Part shown: one piece after another, positions 44,183 to 54,396 of the stretch | Layout of the letters: the number at the start of each line of letters is the position of its first letter | Position numbering within the stretch: the stretch's first letter is position 1 | From: CAIYZT01 sp947461435 | Lineage (GTDB): Bacteria; Pseudomonadota; Alphaproteobacteria; Rhodobacterales; Rhodobacteraceae | DNA length: 64,000 nt | NCBI GenBank assembly: GCA_965284435.1 | Contig: OZ260083.1 | Location: 2,728,001-2,792,000, forward strand | Reading direction: 5' to 3' | The notes under the pieces: generated by a model | Told to the model about the DNA's origin: nothing | The model's database searches: none | Seen by the model: only the letters and a program-made list of their open reading frames with translations | Made by a program: the position numbers and the translations under genes

Positions 44183-46565
44183 GCCGAAATACCCCCAACA
44201 GCCGTGCGGGGGCCATGCCCGACAGTCGCCACGCAGGCCATGCGGCCGCAAGCGTGGCCGCCAGCAATGCAAGCCCGCCAAGTCGAAGATAATCCATCCA
44301 GAACAGATACATAGGTAAGCGCCAGCCAAAGGCCTCGACATTGACGACGGCCAGTAAGGCCCATGCCAACCCCAGACCCAGCGGCAATCCCATCGCCCCT
44401 GTCAACGCGGCCAGAACGACCGCGCGCATCAAATCCAATGCGGCAAGGCGCCCGCGCGCGATCCCCAGCGCCCAAACAGGGGCCAACATGGGCAGGCGCA
44501 TATCGGCTAATGTCAGCAGGCTCATCAGCATGGCAAACCCCGCTACCGCCAGTGTCAGCACATTGAGCGCGCGCGTCACGGTAAAGGTACGCTCGAACAC
44601 TTGCAGCGACATATCCTTGATCGCCGCTTGGTCGATGATCGCCCCGTCCTTCAGCCCTGCCTGATCTTGCAACGCGCCGCGCAGCGCGGGAATGTCTTGG
44701 GGGGCCACGCGCAGGCCAAAGCGCAGGGCAACGGCCTGTGGAAAGACACCATCGAACAGAGTTTTGGCCACAATCACCTGCCCGATTGGATTGCCATAAT
44801 CGCCGTAAATTCCCACAATCGGCAACGAAAGATCGGGCGATATGGCCAGCGCATAGCCCAAACGCAGACCCGCGCGGCGAAAGAGCTGCTCATTGATCAG
44901 CGCGCCTTGGCCGCGTGCCACAGCCGTCCACGCCTCTGGCTTGCTGTCCAAAAAGCGCCAATGGTCGCGATAAGTGGCATGGTCTATCACGCCATAAACA
45001 CTCGTGGGTTGCCCCGCGACTACGCTCTCAGCTGACACAATCGGCAGCACCGCACTGGCAAAGCGGCCCGCCACATCTTCTATGCGCGCGGCTTGCGCTG
45101 CGTCCTTGGCAGAAACATAAATCTCAGACGAAAGGCGCTGGTCGAGAAAGCCGACAAACGTCAACCGAAAGGAAGACACCATCGTCGAGACGCCAACATT
45201 CGCGGCCATCGCCAGCATCAGCGCCATCAAAGCCAGCGACAGGCTGGGCAATTGTTGGCGCGTATCCGCCCAAAACCACTGCGCAACGGGCCCGCGCGCG
45301 GCAGAGCCGCACAGGCGCAAAACCACCGACAGCGCGGCAGGCAGCGCCAAGGCCCCCCCGATCAGCAGCGCACCCAGCATCGCAAAGCCTGCGATCAGCC
45401 CGCGCCCCCAAAGTGCCAGCCCCCCCGCAACAGCCAAAAGCAGCAGCGCCGCCAGAACCATTCCGCCCATCCGCCCGCGCGCCATGGCAAAGGCTTGCGG
45501 CTGGGCGCTGGCCAGCAGGGGCAACCCCGCAAGCTGCTGCAGCGCGCCGCCCCCCGCCAGTATGGCCCCGCCCATTGCAATGCCAAGGCTGGGCAGCCAC
45601 CACTGGGCGCGAAAAGCCAAACTATTGCCAACCTCTGCGCCATAAAGCCCGCGCAAACTGGCCGCGACATCGGGCAACAAGGCGGCAGCCACCAAATAGC
45701 CCAGCCCCACGCCGATTGCCCCCGCCAGCGCCGCCAGAATCATCAATTCGGCCAGCATCAGCCCCAAGATGGCCCGCAGCGGCGCACCCATCGCCCGCAG
45801 GCTGCGCACCATCACGCGGCGCTGCGCAAAGGCTAGGCCAATCGCGCCGTGCACGATGAACAATCCAACCGCGAAAGACAAAAAGCCAAAGGCCGTAAGA
45901 TTAAGATGAAAACTATCCGTCAGGCGCGCGACATCCGTCGCCTGTTGCGGCTGGCTTTGGATAAGATTTGCGGCCACCTCCGCCAATGGACGGCGGGTCA
46001 GGGGCTGGACTTGGGCCACAATCAGGCGGTCTATTTGCCCAATCCTGCCCAAAATCCGCTCGGCGGTGCCAATATCCGTTATTGCCGTATCTGGGGCCAT
46101 ATCTTCGCGCGCGATGCCGCGCGCGCGAAGGGCCACGGGCAGCTTGGCCAGAACATCAGCACGGGCGAAAATTTTTCCCTCGCCCAGCAGAAATGCTGCC
46201 ACGTCAACCCCTTCAGCGCCAATCTGCAAACCTGTGCCTTGCGGCGCGGTCAGCGGTTCAATCCCGATCAGGGTAATGCCCGCCAGATCGCCCTCAATCA
46301 CGGGCGAGACGAGCCAACCGGCGCGGCGCAGGGCAATATAATCGGCCATACCGATGGTCTGCCCGTCTTTGGGCGTTATCTGGCCAAATCGGGCCGTGTC
46401 CATTGCACCTTCGCCTGCGGCGTAGCTGGCGCGCGCTTCGGTGTTGATGGCCTGAACGCCTGCCCAAAGCGCCGTGCCAAGCGCCAGCCCTGCAATGAGT
46501 GTAAACAGCTGCAGCGGATTGCGCCGCCAATGGCTGATCAGCGCGGCGGCAATCGCGCGTCTCAT
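44172..46565 (-). CDS. FtsX-like ABC permease of an AttEFGH-type system
   Basis: A 797-residue MacB/FtsX-family permease with a first helix at about 16-36 (LFTLIAGLALGTALWAGVQ), a large periplasmic domain, and two sets of helices (about 230-330 and 680-780). It is long enough to be both halves (AttF and AttG-like) in one chain. The ATG at 46565 overlaps the ATPase stop (ATGA). It exports or relocates a hydrophobic compound or lipoprotein together with the ATPase and the lipocalin-like protein. Confidence 0.85.
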   Translation of the reverse strand: MRRAIAAALISHWRRNPLQLFTLIAGLALGTALWAGVQAINTEARASYAAGEGAMDTARFGQITPKDGQTIGMADYIALRRAGWLVSPVIEGDLAGITLIGIEPLTAPQGTGLQIGAEGVDVAAFLLGEGKIFARADVLAKLPVALRARGIAREDMAPDTAITDIGTAERILGRIGQIDRLIVAQVQPLTRRPLAEVAANLIQSQPQQATDVARLTDSFHLNLTAFGFLSFAVGLFIVHGAIGLAFAQRRVMVRSLRAMGAPLRAILGLMLAELMILAALAGAIGVGLGYLVAAALLPDVAASLRGLYGAEVGNSLAFRAQWWLPSLGIAMGGAILAGGGALQQLAGLPLLASAQPQAFAMARGRMGGMVLAALLLLAVAGGLALWGRGLIAGFAMLGALLIGGALALPAALSVVLRLCGSAARGPVAQWFWADTRQQLPSLSLALMALMLAMAANVGVSTMVSSFRLTFVGFLDQRLSSEIYVSAKDAAQAARIEDVAGRFASAVLPIVSAESVVAGQPTSVYGVIDHATYRDHWRFLDSKPEAWTAVARGQGALINEQLFRRAGLRLGYALAISPDLSLPIVGIYGDYGNPIGQVIVAKTLFDGVFPQAVALRFGLRVAPQDIPALRGALQDQAGLKDGAIIDQAAIKDMSLQVFERTFTVTRALNVLTLAVAGFAMLMSLLTLADMRLPMLAPVWALGIARGRLAALDLMRAVVLAALTGAMGLPLGLGLAWALLAVVNVEAFGWRLPMYLFWMDYLRLGGLALLAATLAAAWPAWRLSGMAPARLLGVFRHER

Positions 46566-47206
46566 GCAATCTGTCCGTTTGACAGGTTCAAGCGCCGGGG
46601 CATCCGTGCCGCCAAGCGCTGCGAATGGGTGACCAAAACCAGCCCCGCCCGCGTTTCGGCCACCAAGTCGCACAAAAGGGCAAACACGGCGTCTGCCGCT
46701 GCCTCATCCAGATTGCCCGTCGGCTCGTCTGCAAGGACCAGCTTGGGTGTGGCGGCCAAGGTGCGCGCAATGGCCACGCGCTGCTGTTGGCCGCCAGACA
46801 GTGCCTCGGGGTATTTGGTCAAATGACTTTCCAGCCCCAACCGCTGCGCCAGACGCGCGCAAAGCGCGGCGTCATACCGCCCCGCAAGGCGCGCATGAAA
46901 GGCGATGTTTGCGCCCACATCCAAAGAGGGGATCAAGTTAAACTGCTGAAAAATAACGCCAACAACATCGCGCCGCAGCTTTGCGCGCCCCCCGTCATCT
47001 AACCCGGCCATAGACGCGCCGTCGATGGCTACAGCCCCGCTGTCGGCGCTGTCCAGCCCGCCAATCACATGCAGCAACGTGCTTTTGCCCGACCCCGACT
47101 CCCCCGTCAGCGCCAACATCTCGCCCGCGCGCAGGCCAAACGAAACACCGCGCAGCACGGCCGCGCCTGCATAGGATTTGGTTAGATTTTCAACGTGTAA
47201 TAACAT
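46562..47206 (-). CDS. ABC transporter ATPase (LolD/AttE-like)
   Basis: A 214-residue ATPase of the LolD/MacB class: Walker [10 protein letters not shown] near residue 36, Q-loop FQQFNLIPSLDV, signature LSGGQQQRVAIART, Walker B LVLADEPTGNLD and switch VTHSQRLA. GGAGGTGAAA directly before the ATG at 47206 is a near-ideal ribosome site, which rejects the longer open frame to 47395. It is the first gene of the att-type operon. Confidence 0.9.
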   Translation of the reverse strand: MLLHVENLTKSYAGAAVLRGVSFGLRAGEMLALTGESGSGKSTLLHVIGGLDSADSGAVAIDGASMAGLDDGGRAKLRRDVVGVIFQQFNLIPSLDVGANIAFHARLAGRYDAALCARLAQRLGLESHLTKYPEALSGGQQQRVAIARTLAATPKLVLADEPTGNLDEAAADAVFALLCDLVAETRAGLVLVTHSQRLAARMPRRLNLSNGQIA

Positions 47207-48195
47207 TTTCACCTCCCCACACAGGTAACCCGCAGCGCGACAAAGAAAAGGGCGAGATGTGATGTCAGACACATCGCACCTATCTTTGCATCCGCGCCTT
47301 GATGTGCCGCTACGCTTGGTCAGCGGATTTTCCACAAATCTGGCGACGTGATACGGGCTTGGGTTAGCAAATTGTTTAACGATGCTGCCATTCACCGCTC
47401 AAGATTATCAAAATGATGCCACCTGATTAGGACAGCGCGATCGTGACGGTTAATGGCGCCTTTGGCACCAGCACGGGCCAAAGGAACCCTGCCGCGCGAC
47501 AGGACGGCGCGATAACCCCGGTTTTCAAGTGCCTTACGTCCTTGAAGACCCTCCCGCCAGACGCTCGCGCCGACAACGAGTTGGCTGGCGCGTCGAAACA
47601 AAGACGGGGCGCGTCAAAGGACCCTTCCGGCAACTGGCCGCGAAGAACTTGGACCATCAGATCGCCAAAGCCCAAATCTGGGTCGGCGTCATAAATGGCC
47701 GGAACGCGCTCACCTTTACCGGCACAGAAATCGCAAGCAGACTCTGTCCACGGAAAACAGCCGTTCGCCCCGCAAGCGATGGGTGCGACAGAGCCGCCAC
47801 GTGGTTCCACGGCAATCAACCTTGCTGACCGTCTATCCGGCGCAGGGGGTGCACAAAGTCGAACATCGCGCTGCCGCAGACAAATCCCGCCATGCGGGCT
47901 GAGCGGTGAAGTTTGCAGGCGGTCAGGGCAACTTACCGATATTAAGTGCAAATAATTCCAAATATCGGCAGCCCCAGCAGGCAGTGCTGGCTAAGGCCGG
48001 GTTGGTGGGATCTGAAAAGGTGACACTTGAAGGTGGGCACCAAACACCTGCGGGGCAATTTGGTGCAGGCCCAAAGGCCAAAGGACCACAAGAAAACCGC
48101 GCCGCGCAGAATGCGCGCGCGGATCCTTGCAAAGTCGAAATGCAAGTGCTGTGCAAGCGGCCTCTCGCCCGCCTGAACCGCGCTTGATCCGCCCC
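47207..48195. other. About 990 bases without a supported gene
   Basis: The stretch between the att-type ATPase start and the end of the M20 peptidase gene holds several open frames, the longest at 47427-47951 on the minus strand (174 codons). None gives a recognisable protein or has a convincing ribosome site. Inverted repeats are present: CCGATATT at 47936-47943 with AATATCGG at 47961-47968, and CCAGCA/TGCTGG near 47975-47991. It may contain the ATPase promoter and remnants of lost genes. Confidence 0.5.
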
Positions 48196-49563
48196 TTACC
48201 GCCCCAAACGTTCCAACAGCTTGGCATAGGCCGTCTGGCCGGTTCGGAAATTGGACAGACGGAAGAACTCGTTGGGAGCGTGCAGGTTTTCGTCGTTCAT
48301 GCCAAAGGCAAAGACCGTGGCATGAATGCCCAACTCGTTCAGCAACATCGTCATGACGGGAATAGATCCCCCCGTGCGGGTTATATAGGGGGTTTTGCCG
48401 TAAACTTCGGTAAGAACCTCGCCCGCGGCGGCGCTGGCATTGTGGCCGGATGGCACAAGGAACGGGTCAGCACTCCCCGCGAGACGTTCGACAGACACGC
48501 GCAGGCCCGGGGGGCAATGAGCCTCGATATGGGCTTTGAGCAGCGCAAAGATCGCATCGGGCTTTTGGTTGGCCACAAGGCGGCAGGTGATCTTGGCAAA
48601 GGCCTGCGCGGGCAGAACGGTTTTGATACCGTTGCCCTGCCATCCGCCCCAAATGCCATTCAACTCAAACGTCGGCCGCGCCCAAAGCCGTTCGCGGGTG
48701 GAATAGCCGGCCTCGCCAAAGACATCAGGCACGCCAAGATCAGCGATATAGGACGCCTCATCAAACGGCACGCGGGCGATGGCGGCGCGGTCTTCGACCG
48801 TCAGGTCGACCACATCATCATAAAACCCCTCCACCGAGATTTTGCCATCCAGCCCCTTCATTGAAGCGATCAGATGCGAAAGACCATGGATCGGGTTGGC
48901 AATGCCGCCGCCCTGCTGGCCGGAATGTTGATCGCCCTTGGCCCCCGTCACGGTGATTTCCGCAGCGACCAACCCTTTTAAGCCCGTAATCAGATTGGGT
49001 TGATCTTCGCCCCACTGGCTGCCATCGGCGGAAAAGATCATATCGGCCTTCAAGAGCGCGCCATTGGCCGCGATAAAGGGCGGCAGATGCGGCGAGCCTA
49101 TTTCCTCTTGCCCTTCAAAGAAGAACTTCACGTTGACGGGCAAACGCCCTGTGGTTTTCAGCAAAGCCTCCACCGACAGGATGGGAATAAACATTCCGCC
49201 CTTGTCATCCGAAGCGCCGCGCCCCCAAACCTTGCCATCGCGCACTTCGGGCGCAAAGGGCGGGGTTTGCCACAGATCAAAGGGTTCCGCCGGTTGCACA
49301 TCAAAATGGCCGTAAATCAGCACGGTGGGCTTGCCCGCCCCTGCGTGCAGCCAATCGCCATAAACCACCGGATGCCCCTCCGTGGGCATCATGCGCACAT
49401 TTTCCACGCCCGCCGCTTGCAATCGGGCCACGACCCAATCGCCCGCCGCCACCACATCGGCCACATGGGCCTGCGAGGCCGAGACCGAGGGGATGCGCAC
49501 AAAGTCCAACAACTCTTGCACGAAACGCGCCTGATTGGTGTCGAGATAGGTTGACCACGTCAT
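48196..49563 (-). CDS. M20-family metallopeptidase (dipeptidase type)
   Basis: A 455-residue zinc peptidase. Metal ligands are visible in YGHFDVQP (His86, Asp88) and GRGASDDKGG, with the catalytic Glu pair in FFFEGQEEIGS and the C-terminal His in ENLHAPNEF. The lid domain (about 190-330) separates the two halves of the catalytic domain. AAAGGA six bases before the ATG supports the start. It is the last gene of the GntR-led operon, 11 bases after the amidohydrolase gene. No signal peptide is seen, so it hydrolyses dipeptides in the cytoplasm after import. Confidence 0.9.
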   Translation of the reverse strand: MTWSTYLDTNQARFVQELLDFVRIPSVSASQAHVADVVAAGDWVVARLQAAGVENVRMMPTEGHPVVYGDWLHAGAGKPTVLIYGHFDVQPAEPFDLWQTPPFAPEVRDGKVWGRGASDDKGGMFIPILSVEALLKTTGRLPVNVKFFFEGQEEIGSPHLPPFIAANGALLKADMIFSADGSQWGEDQPNLITGLKGLVAAEITVTGAKGDQHSGQQGGGIANPIHGLSHLIASMKGLDGKISVEGFYDDVVDLTVEDRAAIARVPFDEASYIADLGVPDVFGEAGYSTRERLWARPTFELNGIWGGWQGNGIKTVLPAQAFAKITCRLVANQKPDAIFALLKAHIEAHCPPGLRVSVERLAGSADPFLVPSGHNASAAAGEVLTEVYGKTPYITRTGGSIPVMTMLLNELGIHATVFAFGMNDENLHAPNEFFRLSNFRTGQTAYAKLLERLGR

Positions 49564-49574
49564 CTTTTGTCCTT

Positions 49575-50747
49575 TCAGGCCGCTGGCATGCGGGTTTCGA
49601 CCAATTCCGCCCAGTACGAGGCCCCAAAGGGAATGGCCTCGTCGTCGAAATTGTATTCGGGGTGATGCACTTCGGCGGTGTTGCCATTGCCCACTTGAAT
49701 GTATGCGCCGGGGCAGGCTTGCAACATATAGGCAAAGTCTTCGCCGCCCATGATGGCGGGGCACTGGGTGTCGACCGCCGCCTTGCCGGCGATTTTGGCC
49801 GCGACTTCCACGGCAAAGCCCGTCTCGCGTTCCGCATTGACCATCGAGGGGTAGCCGGGCTTCCATTCAATCTCGACCGTGCCGCCAAAGGCTTGGGCGG
49901 TGCTGGTGACGATGGTTTTCAGCCGCTCTTCGGCGATTTTGCGCATCGCGGCGTCAAAAGTGCGCACCGTGCCGCGGATTTCGACGCGTTCGGGTATGAC
50001 ATTCCACGCCTCGGATTCGGTGCGCAGCGAGGTGACCGACACGACCACAGATTCCAAAGGATCTATGCTGCGCGCCACGATGGTTTGAAGCGTCATCACG
50101 GTTTGGCAGGCCATCACTGTGGTGTCGATCGTGCGGTGTGGATAGGCGGCATGGCCGCCCTTGCCCGACAGATGCAAGGTGAAGTTATCTGTCGCGGCAT
50201 AAAACGGGCCGGGGCGAATGGAAAAATGGCCCACGGGCAGGCCGGGCGAATTGTGCATCCCATAGATTTCCTTGATGCCAAAACGCGGGATCAAACCGTC
50301 TTTGACCATGGCCTCGCCGCCTGCCCCGCCCTCTTCGGCGGGCTGAAAGACCACGGCCACGGACCCGTCAAAATTGCGGGTCTCGGCCAGATATTTGGCG
50401 GCACCCAAAAGCATGGCGGTGTGCCCGTCGTGGCCGCAGGCATGCATCTTGCCCGGATTTTTGCTGGCATAGGGCAGGCCCGTCGCCTCTAGGATGGGCA
50501 GCGCATCCATATCAGCGCGCAGACCCACAACATGGCCGCGCGTGTCCGTGCGCCCTTTGATCACCCCCACAACGCCCGTGCGGCCGATCCCTTCGACCAC
50601 CTCGTCGCAGCCAAATTCCCGCAAGCGCGCTGCCACAGTGGCGGCGGTGCGATGCACATCATACATCAATTCAGGGTTTTCGTGCAGATCGCGCCGCCAT
50701 GCAGTGATTTCGGCGTGCATTTCGGACAGACGGTTCTTAATCGGCAT
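49575..50747 (-). CDS. M20D amidohydrolase (hippurate hydrolase/N-acyl amino acid type)
   Basis: A 390-residue member of the M20D group. RRDLHENPEL near the N terminus, GLRADMDALP and HACGHDGH (His102, Cys104, His106) are diagnostic; the metal-binding Glu pair is in FQPAEEGGAGG and the C-terminal HHPEYNFDDEA completes the site. Members release amino acids from N-acyl amino acids, hippurate or IAA conjugates. GGGGGAAG precedes the ATG at 50747, 9 bases after the ATPase stop. With the dipeptidase and amidase it makes the operon a system for amide-linked nitrogen compounds. Confidence 0.9.
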   Translation of the reverse strand: MPIKNRLSEMHAEITAWRRDLHENPELMYDVHRTAATVAARLREFGCDEVVEGIGRTGVVGVIKGRTDTRGHVVGLRADMDALPILEATGLPYASKNPGKMHACGHDGHTAMLLGAAKYLAETRNFDGSVAVVFQPAEEGGAGGEAMVKDGLIPRFGIKEIYGMHNSPGLPVGHFSIRPGPFYAATDNFTLHLSGKGGHAAYPHRTIDTTVMACQTVMTLQTIVARSIDPLESVVVSVTSLRTESEAWNVIPERVEIRGTVRTFDAAMRKIAEERLKTIVTSTAQAFGGTVEIEWKPGYPSMVNAERETGFAVEVAAKIAGKAAVDTQCPAIMGGEDFAYMLQACPGAYIQVGNGNTAEVHHPEYNFDDEAIPFGASYWAELVETRMPAA

Positions 50748-50756
50748 AGCTTCCCC

Positions 50757-52568
50757 CTAAAGGCTCAGAACAAAATGTCCCGGCGTCACTTCGGTGTAGG
50801 TTGATGGTGCAGGCTGATGGCCCAATGGAAAGATGGGCGAGGTGATGGGCTTGAAAGCCAAATCCTCGGCAAAGCGCCGCTGGCGCGGATCGGCGATGGG
50901 CACGGCAGACAGGAGCGATTGGGTGTAAGGGTGCCGGGGGCTGTCAAAGACGGCGGATCTGGGGCCAATTTCGACAATCCGGCCCAGATACATCACCCCC
51001 ACGTGATGCGCCACGCGTTCGACCACGGCCATATCATGGCTGATGAAAAGATAGGAAAGGCCCAGATCTTCCTGCAGTTCCATCATCAGGTTCAGCACTT
51101 GGGCCTGCACCGATACATCCAAGGCCGAGACCGCCTCATCCGCAACGATCAGCTTGGGGTTCACGGCCAAGGCCCGCGCGATGGCGACCCGTTGACGCTG
51201 CCCGCCCGACAACTCGTGCGGGTAGCGGTTCATAAAATCGCGCGGCAGGCGGACGCGGTCAAACAGTTGCAGCACCAAAGCCTCAAGTGCGGCCCCCGTG
51301 GCCAGACCAAAGTTCTGGATCGGTTCGGCCACTTGATCCTTCAGCCGCCGATAGGGGTTCAAACTGGCAAAAGGATCTTGGAACACCATTTGCATATCGG
51401 CCCGCGCGCGGCGCAGATCGGCCCGGTTCAACGCGCCGATGTCGCGCCCGCCGATCCAGACCTCGCCCGAGGTGGGTTCGATCAGCCGCAGGATCGAACG
51501 TCCGCAACTGGATTTGCCACAGCCCGATTCCCCCACCAGCGCCAAGGTTTCACCCACATTCAGGGTAAAGCTTACATCTTCCACCGCGTGGACGTGCGCC
51601 ACGGTGCGGCGCAAAATGCCGCCCTTGACGGGAAAGCGCGTGGTCAGGTTTTTCACCTGGAGCAGCACCTCTGGCGCGCGCACTTTGGCGGGGGCGGCCG
51701 CGGCACGGGCCGCCTCGTCGCCAATCAGGCGCATCTTTTCGGGGGCAGGTTTGCCCTTCATCTCGCCCAGTTTTGGCACGGCGGCGAGCAGGGCCTTGGT
51801 GTAGTCTTCTTGCGGGTTTTCAAAGATCTGGTTGACCGTGCCCGTTTCCACAATACGGCCGCGGTACATCACCACGACACGGTCTGCCATCTGCGCGACA
51901 ACCGCCATGTCATGGGTGATGAACAAGACCGCCATGCCATTTTCGCGCTTGAGCCGGTTGATCAGGGCCAAAATCTCGGCCTGAATCGTCACATCAAGGG
52001 CTGTGGTGGGTTCATCTGCGATCAGCAGTTTGGGATCGCAGGCCATGGCCATGGCAATCACCACCCGCTGGCGCATTCCCCCCGACAACTCATGAGGATA
52101 TTGCTTCAACCGGCGTTCCGGTTCGGGGATCCGCACGCTTTGCAACAGTTCCAGCGCGCGGGCCGAGGCGGCTTCCTGCGTCAAGCCCTTATGCAGGATC
52201 AGGCCGTCGGTCAGCTGCCGTTCAATGGTGAAAACCGGGTTCAGGGCCGTCATCGGCTCTTGAAAGATCATCCCGATTTCATGGCCGCGCACAGCGCCCA
52301 TCACCTGCGCAGGGGCTGCGGCCACATCCAGCATCGTGCCATCGGCGCGTTCAAAGTTTAACCTGCCCGCCGTGATCGTGCCGCCGCCAAACTCCACCAA
52401 TCGCATCAGCGACAAAGAGGTGACAGACTTGCCCGACCCGCTTTCGCCAACCACGCACAGAGTCTCTCCGGGGGCGATGGTAAAGGACACATCCTCAACC
52501 CCGACCACCGGGCCACCATCGGTGGCAAATTCCACACGCAGATGATCAACCGAAACGATGTCTTTCAT
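50757..52568 (-). CDS. Peptide-type ABC transporter ATPase, DppD-DppF fusion
   Basis: A 603-residue protein with two complete ATPase units. The first has Walker [11 protein letters not shown] near residue 37, [16 protein letters not shown] and [12 protein letters not shown]; the second has [26 protein letters not shown] and [12 protein letters not shown], where the usual Pro after Glu is replaced by Ala. Fusion of DppD and DppF halves (as in GsiA) is common in alphaproteobacteria. AAGGGGGG precedes the ATG at 52568. It powers the two permeases encoded just upstream. Confidence 0.9.
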   Translation of the reverse strand: MKDIVSVDHLRVEFATDGGPVVGVEDVSFTIAPGETLCVVGESGSGKSVTSLSLMRLVEFGGGTITAGRLNFERADGTMLDVAAAPAQVMGAVRGHEIGMIFQEPMTALNPVFTIERQLTDGLILHKGLTQEAASARALELLQSVRIPEPERRLKQYPHELSGGMRQRVVIAMAMACDPKLLIADEPTTALDVTIQAEILALINRLKRENGMAVLFITHDMAVVAQMADRVVVMYRGRIVETGTVNQIFENPQEDYTKALLAAVPKLGEMKGKPAPEKMRLIGDEAARAAAAPAKVRAPEVLLQVKNLTTRFPVKGGILRRTVAHVHAVEDVSFTLNVGETLALVGESGCGKSSCGRSILRLIEPTSGEVWIGGRDIGALNRADLRRARADMQMVFQDPFASLNPYRRLKDQVAEPIQNFGLATGAALEALVLQLFDRVRLPRDFMNRYPHELSGGQRQRVAIARALAVNPKLIVADEAVSALDVSVQAQVLNLMMELQEDLGLSYLFISHDMAVVERVAHHVGVMYLGRIVEIGPRSAVFDSPRHPYTQSLLSAVPIADPRQRRFAEDLAFKPITSPIFPLGHQPAPSTYTEVTPGHFVLSL

Positions 52569-52581
52569 GGCGGGCCCCCCT

Positions 52582-53397
52582 TCATTTCGATCGTGGATCC
52601 AAGATGTCGCGCAGCACATCGCCAAACATATTCAACCCCAGAACCGTCAAGGCCACGGCCAGCCCCGGCACGACCGCCGTCCAAGGCGCGATGTCCAACT
52701 GATCGCGCGAGGCTTGGATCATCAGCCCCCAACTCGCCGCAGGCGGCTGGGTTCCAAGGCCCAGAAACGACAGGCCCGCTTCGGCCAGAATGGCAAAGGC
52801 CAGACTGATCGTGGCTTGTACGATCACGGCGGGCAGAATGTTGGGCAGCACATGCCGCCACATGATCATGGCATCCGTTGTGCCAGACGACCGCGCCGCC
52901 TCGACATAGGGCATTTGCGCCACGCGCAGCGCCTCACCCCGAATGATCCGCGCAAGATAGGGCGTGAAGGCGACGCCGATGGCAATGATGGTGTTTTGAA
53001 TATTGGGCCCCAAAACCGCACTGATCGTCAAAGCCAAAAGGAGGGCCGGAAAGGCCAACAAGGTATCCACAAAGCGCATCAGCACATTGTCGATCCACCG
53101 GCCAAAATACCCGCTGATCAGCCCCAAAGGCAGACCCAAGACCACGCTCATCAGCACGGCAGAGACCGCTATTTCCAGCGAGGTGCGCGTGCCCAAGATC
53201 ACGCGAAACAACAGATCACGGCCCAACTGGTCGGTGCCAAACAGATGGGTCAAGCTTGGAGGGGCGCGGCGGGCGCGCATATCCATCGCGGTGGCCGCAT
53301 CGGGCGGGATGACCATGGGGCCAAAAATGGCGATCAGGGCGATCAGCGACAAAAGAACGATCCCGATCATGCCTTTGGTGGTTTTAAACCGCTTCAT
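52582..53397 (-). CDS. Peptide-type ABC transporter permease (DppC-like)
   Basis: A 271-residue permease with about six helices. HLFGTDQLGRDLLFRVILGTR is the DppC-family N-terminal hallmark, and PYVEAARSSGTTDAMIMWRH is the ATPase-contact loop; SWGLMI near the C terminus is also typical. It starts 3 bases past the stop of the DppB-like gene and ends 13 bases before the ATPase start. Confidence 0.9.
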   Translation of the reverse strand: MKRFKTTKGMIGIVLLSLIALIAIFGPMVIPPDAATAMDMRARRAPPSLTHLFGTDQLGRDLLFRVILGTRTSLEIAVSAVLMSVVLGLPLGLISGYFGRWIDNVLMRFVDTLLAFPALLLALTISAVLGPNIQNTIIAIGVAFTPYLARIIRGEALRVAQMPYVEAARSSGTTDAMIMWRHVLPNILPAVIVQATISLAFAILAEAGLSFLGLGTQPPAASWGLMIQASRDQLDIAPWTAVVPGLAVALTVLGLNMFGDVLRDILDPRSK

Positions 53398-53400
53398 GGC

Positions 53401-54342
53401 TCACCCCAACCGAATGCGTGGATCAATGACAACATAAAGCAGGTCCACCGCCAGATTGGTCAACATCACCACAGCCGCAATCACAAACACCGTGTCCTGA
53501 ATCAGCGGCAAGTCGCGGTTCAGCAGCGCCTGATAGGTCAACCATCCCATGCCTGTATAACCAAACAGGCTTTCCATCACGATGATCGACCCGAACAGAT
53601 AGCCAATCTGCAGCCCGGCAATCGTGATGACTGGCCCGATCGCATTGGCCAAAGCATAGCGCCAGATTACAGTCCGCTCTGTCAGGCCCTTGGCGCGTGC
53701 AACGCGAATGAACTCTTGGCTCAAGATCCCCGTCATGGTCGAGCGCGTCATGCGCGTCAAATGTGCCATCAACCCCAATCCCAAGGCCAGGGCGGGCAAA
53801 AAGGCGTGCTGCAAGGTGCCCCAGAAATCCACTGAAGGTTCAACAAAACCCGACGAGGGGAACCACCCCAACCACCGGGCAAAGACCAGGATCATGACTA
53901 TGCCCCAAAAGAAATCAGGCAAGCTGACACCCAAAAGCGCCGAGGAAGAACTGACCGTGTCTTGCCACTTGTCGCGGTGCACGGCGGCCCAAACGCCCAA
54001 GGGAATGGCCAAGGCCAAGGCAATGCACATCGACATGACAACCAGCACGGCCGAGGCCACGATCTTTTGGCTTAACAGTTCCAAAATCGGCTTCTTGAAG
54101 ATCAACGAATTGCCCCAGTCGCCCGACACCAAACCGCCCACCCAACGGGCATACTGCACCAAAATAGGGTCGTTCAGCCCAAGGCTTTGCCGCAAACCGG
54201 CCAGCGCCTCGGGGTTGGATTGCGTGCCCATGATCATCATGGCCACATCCCCGGGCAGGATGTTGGTCACGGCAAAGGTGACCAAGGTGATCATAAAAAG
54301 GGTCAAGATCACCGACAAAAGCCGGTTCAGCACATAGGTCAT
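53401..54342 (-). CDS. Peptide-type ABC transporter permease (DppB-like)
   Basis: A 313-residue permease beginning YVLNRLLSVILTLFMITLVTF, as in DppB/GsiC proteins, with FIRVARAKGLTERTVIWRYA as the ATPase-contact loop and ending VVIDPRIRLG. AGGA about 8 bases before the ATG at 54342 favours it over the GTG at 54348. It is separated from the binding-protein gene by 54 bases containing a GC-rich hairpin and T-runs. Confidence 0.9.
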   Translation of the reverse strand: MTYVLNRLLSVILTLFMITLVTFAVTNILPGDVAMMIMGTQSNPEALAGLRQSLGLNDPILVQYARWVGGLVSGDWGNSLIFKKPILELLSQKIVASAVLVVMSMCIALALAIPLGVWAAVHRDKWQDTVSSSSALLGVSLPDFFWGIVMILVFARWLGWFPSSGFVEPSVDFWGTLQHAFLPALALGLGLMAHLTRMTRSTMTGILSQEFIRVARAKGLTERTVIWRYALANAIGPVITIAGLQIGYLFGSIIVMESLFGYTGMGWLTYQALLNRDLPLIQDTVFVIAAVVMLTNLAVDLLYVVIDPRIRLG

Positions 54343-54364
54343 GGGCACAATCCTAAAAGGAAAA

Positions 54365-54390
54365 GCGGCGGGTCCCGGGGGGCCCGCCGC
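54365..54390 (-). terminator. Stem-loop with T-runs after the binding-protein gene
   Basis: On the minus strand GCGGCGGG pairs with CCCGCCGC around a short loop and is followed by TTTTCCTTTT. This is terminator-like and sits 6 bases past the binding-protein stop but before the permease genes, so it probably lets only part of the transcripts continue. Confidence 0.7.
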
Positions 54391-54396
54391 AGGGTG

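Noticed and set aside
47427..47951. A 174-codon minus-strand frame upstream of the att-type ATPase
   Set aside because: No recognisable domain or ribosome site; cysteine- and proline-rich composition looks like chance reading of GC-rich DNA.
47936..47968. Inverted repeat CCGATATT/AATATCGG as a possible insertion-sequence end
   Set aside because: No transposase frame, no target-site duplication and no second terminal repeat at a plausible distance.
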